Source: Larix kaempferi
Lineage: Eukaryota > Streptophyta > Pinopsida > Pinales > Pinaceae
NCBI GenBank assembly: GCA_027924585.1
Contig: BSBM01000050.1
Location: 6,352,501-6,416,500, forward strand
Length of the DNA stretch: 64,000 nucleotides
Reading direction: 5' to 3'
Positions 34,663 through 45,425 of this stretch are shown one piece after another. The notes below the pieces were generated by a model. That model made no database searches. It had not been told where the DNA came from and saw nothing but the letters and a program-made list of their open reading frames with translations. Both the position numbers and the translations under genes were made by a program. Numbering within the stretch: the stretch's first letter is position 1; the number at the start of each line of letters is the position of its first letter.

Positions 34663-36010
34663 ATTTTACATTTGATTAGCCACCAAATCTACAGGGTGAG
34701 TGCTTGCGAATCCCACAATGCCATCGGCATGCGGTCCAGGAATTGACTTGGGCTCATGGCGTGTTCATGGTGCATCAGGAATGATGTCATACAAAATGCC
34801 AGACTAAGAGTATAGTAAATCTAACTACTGGAATTTCAAGATGGCTTGTTCCTCAGTCACAATGCTGGACATCGAAACATCCTTTGCAATATATGGGAGT
34901 AAAGACTTGAGGAACCATTCCAACAGAAATTTTGGAGGAATGTTGGCTTTCACTAACCTCTTCCGCCGACGCCACTCTTGAACGTGGTCAGAAATATGTG
35001 TGCCTTTATTCTGACGGAAGGTAGACAAAAGTTCAGTACCGATATCGTAGCGAACCGGCAACTAGAAATGATCCAAGAAAACCAAAGCGATCTCATTGAA
35101 TCCCCTATAAGTGTTCCCAGGAAACTCAACATACCACTTCGCGGCTGCCCCCATGAGGGTGCATTAAAATAGTCGTAATCTAATGGAATCGTGATTCAAC
35201 GAGTTCGAGGAGCACCAAAGGTGAAACATCGTGACATGATCACCTGGATCCTCACCACATTTCCCCTCAAACTTAGGAATGTCCGAAGGGAGCTTGGTAG
35301 GGACCGGAGGCCAATTAGGTTTGTGACACACCGGATCATTCGTGAGCTTCGAAAGATCCGGAAGATTCAAACGTGCAAGGAACGGGAGCTGTGGCTGGAA
35401 AGCTTGATTATAAGCCCCCATAAAAAGTTGGTTGAACGGAACCGAATTATAAGGTGGACCAAAAGCTTGACCATGAGAATTAAACTGCTGATAATGAGGA
35501 CCTGACAGACCATAAGCTTGACCATGGCCAAACGGTTGATAACCTCCTCCGACCTGACCCGTATGAGAGTAAGCAGGCATATAAGTTTTTTGGGCACCAT
35601 ATTGAGGTGGGTTGTACTGATGGCCAGCACTGACTGTGTTGTAGTAAGGGTTTCCACCATAAGTATGGGGCATATACATACTATTCGTAGCAGGAACCAT
35701 GTTGTAATGACCATAATGGTGAGGTATGTTCCCACCCCCATCATTAGGATTAGCGTGAGCAGTCATGTGGTGACCATAAGCATGAGATGCATTCCCAACC
35801 CCAACATTAGTGTTACTAGTAGCAGGAATGGTGGCGTTATAACCATGAGGATAAGATGTATTCCCACCTCCTACATTGGTATTACTAGTAGCGGCAGTGG
35901 ACGCAAAATTATGCAGTATATGTCCACCGCCGTGGTTAGGAGGAGCATTAACATTCGCGAAAGTGGTCCTAGGTTGACGGATAGCGGCATGTGTATTCGG
36001 TGGTGGATGG

Positions 36011-37004
36011 TGTTATGTGGAATTCTGCCCTACGGATAAGTCAAAATTCCCTTAGGCTAAAGTAGACTTTAACTAACTCTAGGCTAAGAACAGACAAAAC
36101 AAATGCAACCTTGAATCCCTAGATCTAACAAACATCTCAGAATTAAAATGTTGGAGAGAATAGAAGGAGTTTAACTGACCTTATGTCCAAATGCTTGTCT
36201 TTGATATTTGCTCCAAGTTCCAAGTCCTCACAAGTAAACCTGCTAACAATGGAACCAAAACACAAGCATGTACTATTCTCTAGCAATCTGAAAACATGAG
36301 TTAGGATCTAAATCTATGAAAGATACAAATCATATCATTAAAACAGAATTAACACAAATGATTTGGGAAAACAAGACAAGTTATCTTTATTATCAACTTG
36401 AAGAGTGCTTACAAAGGTTGCTTGATGTCCAAGCTAATCCTCCATCTCCAAGTGCTTTCTCCTCTAGCTATCTCCACAAGGCTGCAAGATCATAGGTTTG
36501 ATGCCCCAAAAGTCCTCCTTTTGGCTCATGGAAAGCTTCTCTCTTATAGCACATGGGAAGGTTAACCAACAAGAGAGAAGTGTGGATCTATGGAGGGTTT
36601 AGTGGATCAGGCCAGCTAAACAAAGAAGGAGTTAGGATCGAACCAAAGGTGGTAATCCCAACAAAATCTCCTCGAAGGTCGAAATCCCAAAATCCAAGGC
36701 AAAAAGGCTAATTTCAGACTACCGCGCCCCTATAACTGAGCATAACGCGGTAGTACCGCGCCCCAGAGAAGGAGCAACGCACGGTAGTGCTAACTACCGC
36801 GCCCTCGTAGATGTGCAAGGAGCGGCAGTGCTCACAAACAGGGCTAAGTTGGGCTGGAAGATGGCAAAAAAAGGTTTTGCTTTCAGTATTCAGTCAATGG
36901 TTTTCACTCTGGATGTTCAGATGATCTTTAAGGGAAACTGTCGTTTAGGTCGGTAATGCAAGGATGCGACACTAATATGTAATGTGTAATATTGAGGTAT
37001 AACA
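36011..37004 (-). repeat. 3' LTR of element D (994 bp)
   Basis: TGTTATGTGG..GGTATAACA on the plus strand. TATA-like GCTATAAGAG on the minus strand at 36541-36550. Upstream of it (164-290 nt into the LTR) lies a cluster of the word ACTACCGCG and its complement: ACTACCGCG (36718-36726) / CGCGGTAGT (36746-36754), 19 nt apart, plus further GCGGTAGT/ACTACCGC copies to about 36840. Differs from the other LTR at about 36090 (C/T) and 36781 (A/G). Confidence 0.97.
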
Positions 37005-38100
37005 GATGCCCCCTAAAGTGTGAGGTCAGAAGAGACTGATGGCCGAAAGACTTTACAAATATGGTTCGGAGATAGCATCGAGGAGAGCAACAAGGAGCTG
37101 AAAAAATAGAGACAAAATGTCAGATATACCACCGAGGCGGGCATTCCCATGCTCGGAAACAAATGACTCAAAGCATGGCTGCCGACCAATACATTGCAGA
37201 TCCATGAGTACTGAGATGATATAGACTGTAGACAAATCATGGCTACTATAAACAAGCGTAGATCCATGAGACAGTAATGACACAGCCACGACCAATACAA
37301 AAGTGGATCCGTGTGACAATACAGAGGAAATCTCCATTGCAACCTGGACGTAATCAAAATACAAAAGGGTGTCCAGGGTCTTCTACCCGATCGCAAACGA
37401 TACGAATCTAGCCATGTGATTACAAGGTGTTGAAGTCGAACATGGTAGAAACCATTTGATTACCGGTCAATGATGTGAACCGTTAACAAATGCGAGGGAA
37501 ATCACCAATGATGACGATGATCCCCAAGGTATCTATAGTACATCTCAACGAAATGCGAATAAAGGAGTTGATGTCGAGCATCCGAGAGATCATTCAATCA
37601 GAGGTCATTGATGAAAACCTACTGTTGAATACGAGGAAACCTGCCATTGAGGCATGCAGGTACCAAGGTACTAGTGGTTGACTCCTAAGCCTAATTCCTG
37701 GATAGTGATTTGGTGTCGACAGGAATAGACTCGTCGAAGGTGGGCCATGATGTTTCCCACATCATCGACACGAAATCAGAACGAGAGATAGTATGGACCG
37801 ATGAAACAATGGAATATGTACTGACACAAAGGGAAGGTTTGACATGAAGTGGAGGTGGACTCAAGGTAATAACCCTTTGAACATATAACGGCATGAAACA
37901 GAGCTTGGCAGCAGGGATTACTTGAACAGACAGAACCACAGAAAGTGTGAACTCATAGCAATAATGAGGACGCATGATCATAATGATGACACTATCAGCA
38001 AGACTGACTACCCAAAACAGACAAGGTGAGGATGCATGCCATGTTCAAAGGTGATGACTCACAAGCTGCCAACAAGGTAAACTTGACTCATTTTCCCATT
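37005..38100 (-). other. PPT and 3' non-coding block of element D
   Basis: Minus strand TTTAGGGGGCATC directly before the LTR is the PPT. The block shares with B and C GTGTGAGGTCAGA, GATGGCCGAAA, GATTACCGGTCAATGATGT and GAGGAAACCTGCCA-like words, although D has none of their 3' genes. No ORF of note. Confidence 0.75.
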
Positions 38101-38109
38101 TTTCCCCCC

Positions 38110-40335
38110 GACATGATGGACGAGTACCTCTTTGTTTTTTAACGAGCTTGAGGAGGATAACAGATGCTCGATATAGCTCATCTCATAGATGAGTCCAATC
38201 TCACATGTTTTTCGAACCTGAGAAAGGAGGGGTTCGTCCCAAAGTGGGTCCTTCGATGTTTGATTTTACGAGTCCAAGGAAGGAAAACTCGGTCGTCATT
38301 TCATGTTTAGAGAGTCTGAAAAGAACTAAAGAAGACTCCAATGGTCCTTTTTCGTAAGGTTAGCCTCATCGCCCGAAAAAGGGTAAAACAACGCGGGAGA
38401 GGACTCTTCCAGTCATGATTGGCTGGAGTATTCCCTTTTCGTAAGTAGTGCCCCCTAGTCCGAAAAAGGGGTAAACTATCACTAGGGAGACGATCATTCA
38501 AATCCTTTTACAAGCGTGAATGAATCAATTTCACTTGGCAATCTTTTCAATTTTAGGGAGTCTGAAAAGAGCTTAACTATGGACTCCATGTACAACTTTG
38601 TCATGGTTGATGACCGAGTACGACAAAGGAAAAGTAAACTCGGCACAGTTCCTTTTCCGTAAATAGTCTAGCGAGGCCGGATAAAGTGATAAACCTATAC
38701 TCGTTAGACACACCTTTTTACTCCAATTGTTTAACGAGCACGATAATGGTATCAAAAGCACTCGGAATCTTTTTCATGTTTGGATCCAGAGCACGAAAAA
38801 GGAAAAAGTAAGCTCAAACCACTTTTCATGTTTTAACCAGAGCACGAAAAAGGTGAAAAGTAAGCTCAAACACCATCTTACTGTTTTTAACGAGCTCGAA
38901 GATAGGTTGGAAGAATGCTCATGATGTCTGCTTCATTTTTTAACGAGCTTGTAACAGAAAATGAACTATGCTCAGGATAATTTTCATGGTTTAATGAGCT
39001 CGAAACCTAAAAAGGAAAGTATGCTCGAAAATGTTCCCAATGGTGAACTTCTTCCCGTCATGAAATCCAAAGGTTGGTACATGCCCCCAGCATGATTGCT
39101 AGAAGTAAGTGACTTAGCTCCAACGTGATGTGGAGAGGCGATCAAGTTGACTTCAACGTAACTTCCAGAGGTTGAAGACATGCCCCTAAGCTTCATTTCA
39201 TTCGCCTAAGGTATAGGCGAGTGAAAAGAAGGTTCAGGTACTAAGTCTACGAGGAGACTCGACTCAAAGGGAAAGGATATGTTTCATTTTTTAATGAGCT
39301 TGACACAGGAGTAGAACTTTGCTCGAAATACTGGTTTCATTTTTTAATGAGCTTGAAGCCAAAGGTAAACTCTGCTCACGATTAAGGCCCATTGATGGGT
39401 TCCCTCCCAACATGATGATCAGAGGTTGGTAAATGCCCCCAGCATGATTGCTAAAGGCTAAACATGCCCCCCAAGCTTCGTTTCGTCTGACTACTCTTCT
39501 TCCTTACCCAAAAATCCTGGCTACTAATCCAAATGTGTTCACCAGGGGGGTAGGGAGAACCAGGACCAAGTGACCCAGGCAGATGAAATGAAGGTTCAAA
39601 TCCTAACTCTAGCGATAGACTCAAACAAATGGAAAGGAGATCTATTTCATTTTTACACAAGCTTGAAAAATAGATAATAACAATGCTTGAAAGGGTCCTT
39701 TTTATTTTTTAATGAGCTTAAAACAGAAAGAAATTATGCTCGAAGGTAGTTTCATTTTTACGCAAGCTTGAAACTGAACGTAAACTATGCTTGGGATTTG
39801 GTTTCATTTTTACACAAGCTTAAAACCAAAAGTAAACTGTGCTTGAGGGTAGTTTCATTTTTACGCAAGCTTGAAACCGAACGTAAACTATGCTTGGGAT
39901 TGGTTTTGTTTTTACACAAGCTCAAAACCAACGGTAAACTGTGCTTGAGGGTCGGTTTCATTTTTTAACGAGCTTGAAACAAAGAATAAACTATGCTCGT
40001 AGGAATCTATTTCATTTTTTAACGAGCTTGACATAGAAAGGGAACCATGCTCATTAGTGATGGTTGGTTTCATTTTTACACAAGCTTAAAACCAAGAGTA
40101 AACTATGCTTGAAATGATGGTTGGTTTCATTTTTACACAAGCTTAAAACCAAAAGTAAACTATGCTTGGAATGATGGTTTCATTTTTTAACGAGCTTGAC
40201 ACCAGAATAGAACTTTGCTCCAACGTGGTGGTTGGTTTCATTTTTACGCAAGCTTAAAACCAAGAGTAAACTATGCTTGAAATGATGGTTTCATTTTTTA
40301 ACGAGCTTGACACCGGAATAGAACTTTGCTCTAAG
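38110..40335. repeat. Array of about 30 inverted word pairs with covarying stems (element D)
   Basis: Each unit of about 45-65 bp has a 5-9 bp word and, mostly 17-24 nt later, its reverse complement. Examples: CGAACC/GGTTCG (38213/38231), CGAGT/ACTCG (38269/38287), GAGTC/GACTC (38312/38334), CCTTTTTCG/CGAAAAAGG (38346/38374), GGAGTC/GACTCC (38557/38582), CCGAGT/ACTCGG (38614/38638), TGAGC/GCTCA (39348/39374), CAAGC/GCTTG (39815/39841), CGAGC/GCTCG (39969/39995). In the right half the spacer is a constant 21 nt and units alternate between CGAGC-type and CAAGC-type with matching partners. Outside the words units share TTTCATTTTT and AAACTATG. Not coding. Confidence 0.92.
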
Positions 40336-40346
40336 CGTCCCCCCCC

Positions 40347-41891
40347 CTAGGGGGAAGAAACCACTAAAACATGTGGAACATTTAGGGAAGTCTGGTGACT
40401 AGGAGTCATGCGATGAGTGGGTGTCACAAATGAAAGCTGATCGATGGTCACAACATTCCCATGATGGGGAAAATACATCACTCGAAAGAGTGAAGACACT
40501 ACAGCCTTCATGGCATGGACGTAATCGCGTCCAAGGAGTAGATTAAAATCTAAGGGACCTTGGATGACCATGACATCAATACAGACAGTTTTCCCTCCCA
40601 AAGTGATAGGTAACTGAGGAAGGGACCCTAAAGGTCCAGTAGGCCTTCTGTTGAAAGCCAGTATCTGATCAGTGACGGGCACAAGCCGAGGAGAACCTAA
40701 GGCTTGCCAAGCAGTTGAGGATAGAATACTAACAGAAGCTCCTTCATCAACTATCGTACGAAAAATTTCTTTATCGGAAACTCCTACAGATATTTGAAAA
40801 GGAACACTCGAAGGAAGACGAGATTCTGTTAGACCATTCCAATCAAAGGAAATAACCTCAGTGCTTGGAGGGGGTCTCGCGGAAACGGACAGGGTTTCCC
40901 CTTGCCGAGGACATTCTGAACCGATAAGGAAAACATCAGTGGTTTCCAATTCACTCTCTCTTGGAAGATAAGAATGAGACAAAGATTGTGTCAAGGTGAC
41001 TGCTTCAGTCTGGACTTTCTCCGATGAAAGAGTGGGATCAAGTGGGGATGACAGCGACTCAATCACTTCACTCTCGAAAGGGAGAGTGGGATCAATTGCA
41101 GATGAAACTGAATTGATCACTTGGTCAACCAGCGGGGGGTCGAGGGATAGTTTACCATGGTCTGTTGGAGGCACCAGTTGAGAACTAGTAATATCTTCCA
41201 ACCACCGCGAGGCTTCATCCATGCTTGGACAAAGGAAAGTACGGTGCATACCCTTGCATATCAAACAGGGATATAGGACTTTACCCTTACGACCCTTCAC
41301 CAAGGGGTCACTGGTTGAGGGAGTGCCATCGACATGATGGTCAGAGGTCGACGATACGATTGGTTTGGGGTTTTTAGACCACACTTCTGACACACGGGAA
41401 AGATCAGGACAATCCTTGAGAAGGTGATCACCCTTACAAAGTTTGCAAGGGAACTTGGGCTTACGGGGTGTTTTCGTAGAATGAGTACCATTAGAGGTAA
41501 CTGGTTTACGCTTGGTCTCTTTTTTATCCTTCTTCTTCTTAACTTTCCTTTTCTTCTTCTTCTTATCCACCTGATTACTAACACTATTGCTTTCGTCAGG
41601 CGAGGAAGAAGGAACGGAAGAAGATTCATCCGATGAAGAAGGAGAAGGATTAGTTTGGGATTGACTCTCTCGTGGTGGAGAGTTAACATTCGAAACATTG
41701 GGCGCAATCGGAATTACCGGATTGAATAACCATACCGGTAATCCTATGGTTAATCCAGGAAGATTTAACGTGGCAATAAAGGGAGGACCAATATCTCCAA
41801 CTGGAGGAAAATTAAAAGGTACCCCTTGAAAAGGGGTCTCCAGATTGGTAGTCCCAGAAGGAGCATGGGCGCATGGAGGTGGATTCTCCAT
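40347..41891 (-). CDS. Gag-protease polyprotein of non-autonomous element D
   Basis: Intact 514-codon ORF from an ATG at 41891 (MENPPPCAHA). Domains: a short Gag-like N-terminus (GPPFIATLNLPGLT) but no capsid core like that of C; a very basic stretch (KKKKRKVKKKKDKKETKRK, about residues 112-130) that could bind RNA or act as nuclear signal; two zinc knuckles CKLCKGDHLLKDC and CLICKGMHRTFLC, both C-X2-C-X3-H-X4-C; a Ser/Pro-rich spacer; a retropepsin with TIVDEGASVSILSSTAWQAL (D-E-G active site) and FNLLLGRDYVHAMKA. About 2 kb of leader precedes it and the inverted-word array follows the stop by 12 bases. The absence of capsid and of RT/INT suggests an RNA-packaging adaptor rather than a full Gag (inference). 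Confidence 0.9.
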   Translation of the reverse strand: MENPPPCAHAPSGTTNLETPFQGVPFNFPPVGDIGPPFIATLNLPGLTIGLPVWLFNPVIPIAPNVSNVNSPPRESQSQTNPSPSSSDESSSVPSSSPDESNSVSNQVDKKKKKRKVKKKKDKKETKRKPVTSNGTHSTKTPRKPKFPCKLCKGDHLLKDCPDLSRVSEVWSKNPKPIVSSTSDHHVDGTPSTSDPLVKGRKGKVLYPCLICKGMHRTFLCPSMDEASRWLEDITSSQLVPPTDHGKLSLDPPLVDQVINSVSSAIDPTLPFESEVIESLSSPLDPTLSSEKVQTEAVTLTQSLSHSYLPRESELETTDVFLIGSECPRQGETLSVSARPPPSTEVISFDWNGLTESRLPSSVPFQISVGVSDKEIFRTIVDEGASVSILSSTAWQALGSPRLVPVTDQILAFNRRPTGPLGSLPQLPITLGGKTVCIDVMVIQGPLDFNLLLGRDYVHAMKAVVSSLFRVMYFPHHGNVVTIDQLSFVTPTHRMTPSHQTSLNVPHVLVVSSP

Positions 41892-43877
41892 GGAACAAAA
41901 CTAAGTGATGTAGACAAAGTTTTGTTAAAAAGAACTCAAAAACCCTCAGGCAACCGAGCGTGCGAAAGGGGAGCTAGGAAAAGACAAGGCTCACAGGCCT
42001 AAAAGAGCAAGCTCAAAAAACTATACTAAGGCCGCTGCCAAAGTAAGCGAGCTGTACAACAAAACGGCCAGAATGCCAACAAGCAGCCCTACAAAGAAAA
42101 AGACCCTCTACAAGATAGCAAGCAAAACCTCCTAACTAAGAGCTGGAGACCTCAACAAATTGTATCCTTCGCAAGGTGATGAAATCCAAGTCGAACAATA
42201 CAACATGAGAGACCGATATAAGAAGGATATCCCTCTACCGAAAGGGATCCTGGGTAAAAGAGCCCTAGTAGAATAGATACTAAGCCACCTCGTTCATGAC
42301 ACGTCGGAAAAGGTTTTGGGCACTTCAGCCTTCCGAAGAAGACAGCGATCGATGTTGCCTTAGGGCTAAGTGGAGTGCGGTATTCCACAGAGTCCGTCCG
42401 GTTCTCAATCTCGCGGCCGTTTAACCCCTGAAAGTTGGAAACAGTCAGGAGGCCCCTCCACAAACTAGCTGTGACCGTGTCAATAAGTACTAGAGGATTT
42501 TAGTTCCCTAAAGACAACGACTATGTCTCAGATGAAAATGACAAGGGGGAATTATTTTGATGCCTATCCCCGGTGTCCTACCTAACTACCAAATTCTTTC
42601 GATTTCCTCAAGTGAGGTTAAAGTTGGTTTAATTAGGGAGATTAATTTTAGTGGCTGTCTTACTCAATCGGGTTATGGAAGTGCAACTTGATGGTGTTAT
42701 GACGACCCAAACCATGCAAATGAAGATGAATCGAAATGAGCCTTTCTCTTCGATGAATACTAGCTAAAGTAAGGAAGAATTCTTTCCGTTCCCAATATGC
42801 ACAACCCAATGCACATGCAATTTTATTTCTTTTCAAAATGATAGAAAGAAGTAAAATATGCACCCAAAACTAACCCAAAGCAATAAAAAATTTCTTTATA
42901 TGAACATCAAACGTAATGGTTCTAATCCATTTCCTATCTTTTCACACTTGAAAAAGACACATCCAAGCTACGGAAAGAAAGATTCTACAAATGCTTCCAA
43001 TCAAATGCAAGACAAAGAGAAGAACCTAATGATATTGTCTAACTCAAATGCACATAAATATGAAACAAGCATTTCTTCTTCTTATGAATGTAATACCAAA
43101 AATGTCAAATGATTAAATTAAAGCAAGAAGAATACCTATGTGTTTCAATTTCATGAATATGGTAAAATAACGACAAAATCAAGCTTCTCTTTGAACTAAA
43201 GTGGAGGCAAGGAATCAATCTTTTCAAACAATCATTAGATAGGATGTAAAGGAAATAAGATGCCAAGCAATCCAGACACGCCAAACACACCAAACCAACA
43301 ATGATCCCAAAACCTTAATATGGGTCAAAACGACTAAAGGATGCACGATTCATGGCCCCCCCCGGCCATGAGGGGGAATTTTTTTTTCAAAAATAGAACC
43401 CATTTCGCTTAAAAATGCAAGCAAAACACTAGTATTGATTCAAAGGGCCAACATGGATCCAAATCTCGAAAAGACCCAAAAATAACCAAACAAACCAAAT
43501 AAACACACTTTCCAGGAACTGCCGCGGGCCCGTGGGCCACCTGGGAGCGGTACTGCAAGACTACCGCGCTGTAGACAGCGCTGAAGGCGCGGTACTGCAA
43601 GACTACCGCGCTCTGGAGGTGGTGAAGGCGCGGTACTGTAAGACTACCGCTCTGTAGACAGTTACGGGGGCGCGGCACTGTGTGAACAGGGAAAGAGGCG
43701 GAAATTTGAGAAAAGATCTTGACTTTTCAAGGGTTCGCCAACCCAGAGGACTTACTGATCTGTAACAGAAGTCTAATGCAGAGAACAGGGAGGTGAATGA
43801 AGGTGAAAGAACCCAATTCTTACAATCAATGAGTGAAATTGAAAGCAAACTTCACAAGCAAAGAAAATGGATTCAAA
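41892..43877 (-). other. Leader of element D
   Basis: No supported gene in about 2 kb; the frame 42858-43112 (plus) lacks recognisable features. Near the PBS (43520-43690) lies the tandem hairpin cluster listed separately. Confidence 0.7.
43530..43690. repeat. Tandem hairpins with the D-family word GCGGTA/TACCGC in the leader
   Basis: Three units of about 41-45 bp, each GCGGTA + CTGCAAGAC-like loop + TACCGC. The best is GCGCGGTA (43587-43594) / TACCGCGC (43604-43611) with a 9-nt loop. The same word forms the LTR dyads of D, although LTR and leader do not otherwise align. Confidence 0.85.
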
Positions 43878-43895
43878 TCCCCAGCGGAGTCGCCA
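43878..43895 (-). other. Primer-binding site of element D
   Basis: Minus strand TGGCGACTCCGCTGGGGA, four bases inside the 5' LTR. The 3' end of a host tRNA would pair here; an 18-nt tRNA complement starting TGG fits, and I believe this type is assigned to tRNA-Arg in Tat/Ogre elements, unverified. Confidence 0.8.
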
Positions 43896-43899
43896 TTCT

Positions 43900-44893
43900 T
43901 GTTATGTGGAATTCTGCCCTACGGATAAGTCAAAATTCCCTTAGGCTAAAGTAGACTTTAACTAACTCTAGGCTAAGAATAGACAAAACAAATGCAACCT
44001 TGAATCCCTAGATCTAACAAACATCTCAGAATTAAAATGTTGGAGAGAATAGAAGGAGTTTAACTGACCTTATGTCCAAATGCTTGTCTTTGATATTTGC
44101 TCCAAGTTCCAAGTCCTCACAAGTAAACCTGCTAACAATGGAACCAAAACACAAGCATGTACTATTCTCTAGCAATCTGAAAACATGAGTTAGGATCTAA
44201 ATCTATGAAAGATACAAATCATATCATTAAAACAGAATTAACACAAATGATTTGGGAAAACAAGACAAGTTATCTTTATTATCAACTTGAAGAGTGCTTA
44301 CAAAGGTTGCTTGATGTCCAAGCTAATCCTCCATCTCCAAGTGCTTTCTCCTCTAGCTATCTCCACAAGGCTGCAAGATCATAGGTTTGATGCCCCAAAA
44401 GTCCTCCTTTTGGCTCATGGAAAGCTTCTCTCTTATAGCACATGGGAAGGTTAACCAACAAGAGAGAAGTGTGGATCTATGGAGGGTTTAGTGGATCAGG
44501 CCAGCTAAACAAAGAAGGAGTTAGGATCGAACCAAAGGTGGTAATCCCAACAAAATCTCCTCGAAGGTCGAAATCCCAAAATCCAAGGCAAAAAGGCTAA
44601 TTTCAGACTACCGCGCCCCTATAACTGAGCATAACGCGGTAGTACCGCGCCCCAGAGAAGGAGCAACGCGCGGTAGTGCTAACTACCGCGCCCTCGTAGA
44701 TGTGCAAGGAGCGGCAGTGCTCACAAACAGGGCTAAGTTGGGCTGGAAGATGGCAAAAAAAGGTTTTGCTTTCAGTATTCAGTCAATGGTTTTCACTCTG
44801 GATGTTCAGATGATCTTTAAGGGAAACTGTCGTTTAGGTCGGTAATGCAAGGATGCGACACTAATATGTAATGTGTAATATTGAGGTATAACA
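43900..44893 (-). repeat. 5' LTR of element D (994 bp)
   Basis: Same as 36011-37004 with two differences. Contains the minus-strand promoter region of the element (TATA-like GCTATAAGAG at about 44430). Confidence 0.97.
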
Positions 44894-45425
44894 GATGGCG
44901 AGTCGTATTGCGAACAGTGTTCCTATTAGGTTGGGTAGCCCGAGGAGGTGGTCGTCTTCCAACATTAGCATTGTCAGGAGGAATATGGCCGGTCCCCATA
45001 CTATGTGTGTGAGTGGACAACGTGGTGCCCCCGACGAGGGTATTTCCCCCAGTGGGTGCAGTGTTGCTAACACCATGAATGATGCCAGCATGACTACCAA
45101 AAGCAGTGGAAGGATCAACTGTGGTGTAATTCAGCATACCATATGAGAATGCGGTAGGGTTGACCGTAGGGCTTATGTCATCATGTAACTCTGGTACCCC
45201 GTATAGATAATTATGTGGATATGAAGAATCGAACGGGTCATCCTCGAGTGGATCTGGACCAAACAAACTAGGTCGGGTCTTGGGTGGATCCGGACCAAAC
45301 AAAATAGGTCGGGTCTCAGGTGGATCACCCCCCCACACCTCATGAGGAGTAGGGGTGTCTAAAGTGTGCTCAACTCTACCTGATGGACTGGTCAAGATTT
45401 CTCTCATTCCAGAGTGTGCAATCAT

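Larger units (their letters stand above)
36011..44893 (-). mobile_element. Element D: young non-autonomous Tat-related LTR element (gag-PR only)
   Basis: 8.9 kb, flanked by perfect target duplications GATGG (36006-36010 and 44894-44898) inside gag of element C. Two 994-bp LTRs differ by eye at two positions. It has a PBS of the same kind as C, a gag-PR ORF (40347-41891), a 2.2 kb inverted-word array and a 3' block shared with C and B. No RT, RNase H, INT or antisense ORF is present, so it must use enzymes in trans. It fits the class of non-autonomous gag-bearing LTR elements. Confidence 0.95.
34678..45425 (-). pseudogene. Gag of element C, interrupted by element D (36011-44893)
   Basis: Start ATG at 45423-45425 (MIAHSGMREI). 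The N-terminal 180 codons (45425-44894) are P/T/G-rich. After D is removed with one copy of GATGG, the frame continues without a break at 36010 (NTTRHPPPNTHAA) through a G/N/H/Y-rich low-complexity stretch to the capsid core: FLARLNLPDLSKLTNDPVC, PKFEGKCGEDPGDHVTMFHL, LWCSSNSLNHDSIRLRLF. A TAA at about 35162 and a TAG near 35060 break the rest (35061-34825: ELLSTFRQNKGTHISDHVQE); both fit CAA/CAG to stop changes when compared with element A. Confidence 0.85.

Noticed and set aside
38110-40335. CRISPR-like look of a regular repeat array
   Set aside because: Units are imperfect, spacers are not unique inserts, and the context is a plant LTR element; the dyad structure is the real feature.
44817-45425. 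C-terminal part of the frame running into the D LTR
   Set aside because: Residues after 44898 toward lower coordinates are LTR sequence; the true gag frame resumes at 36010.
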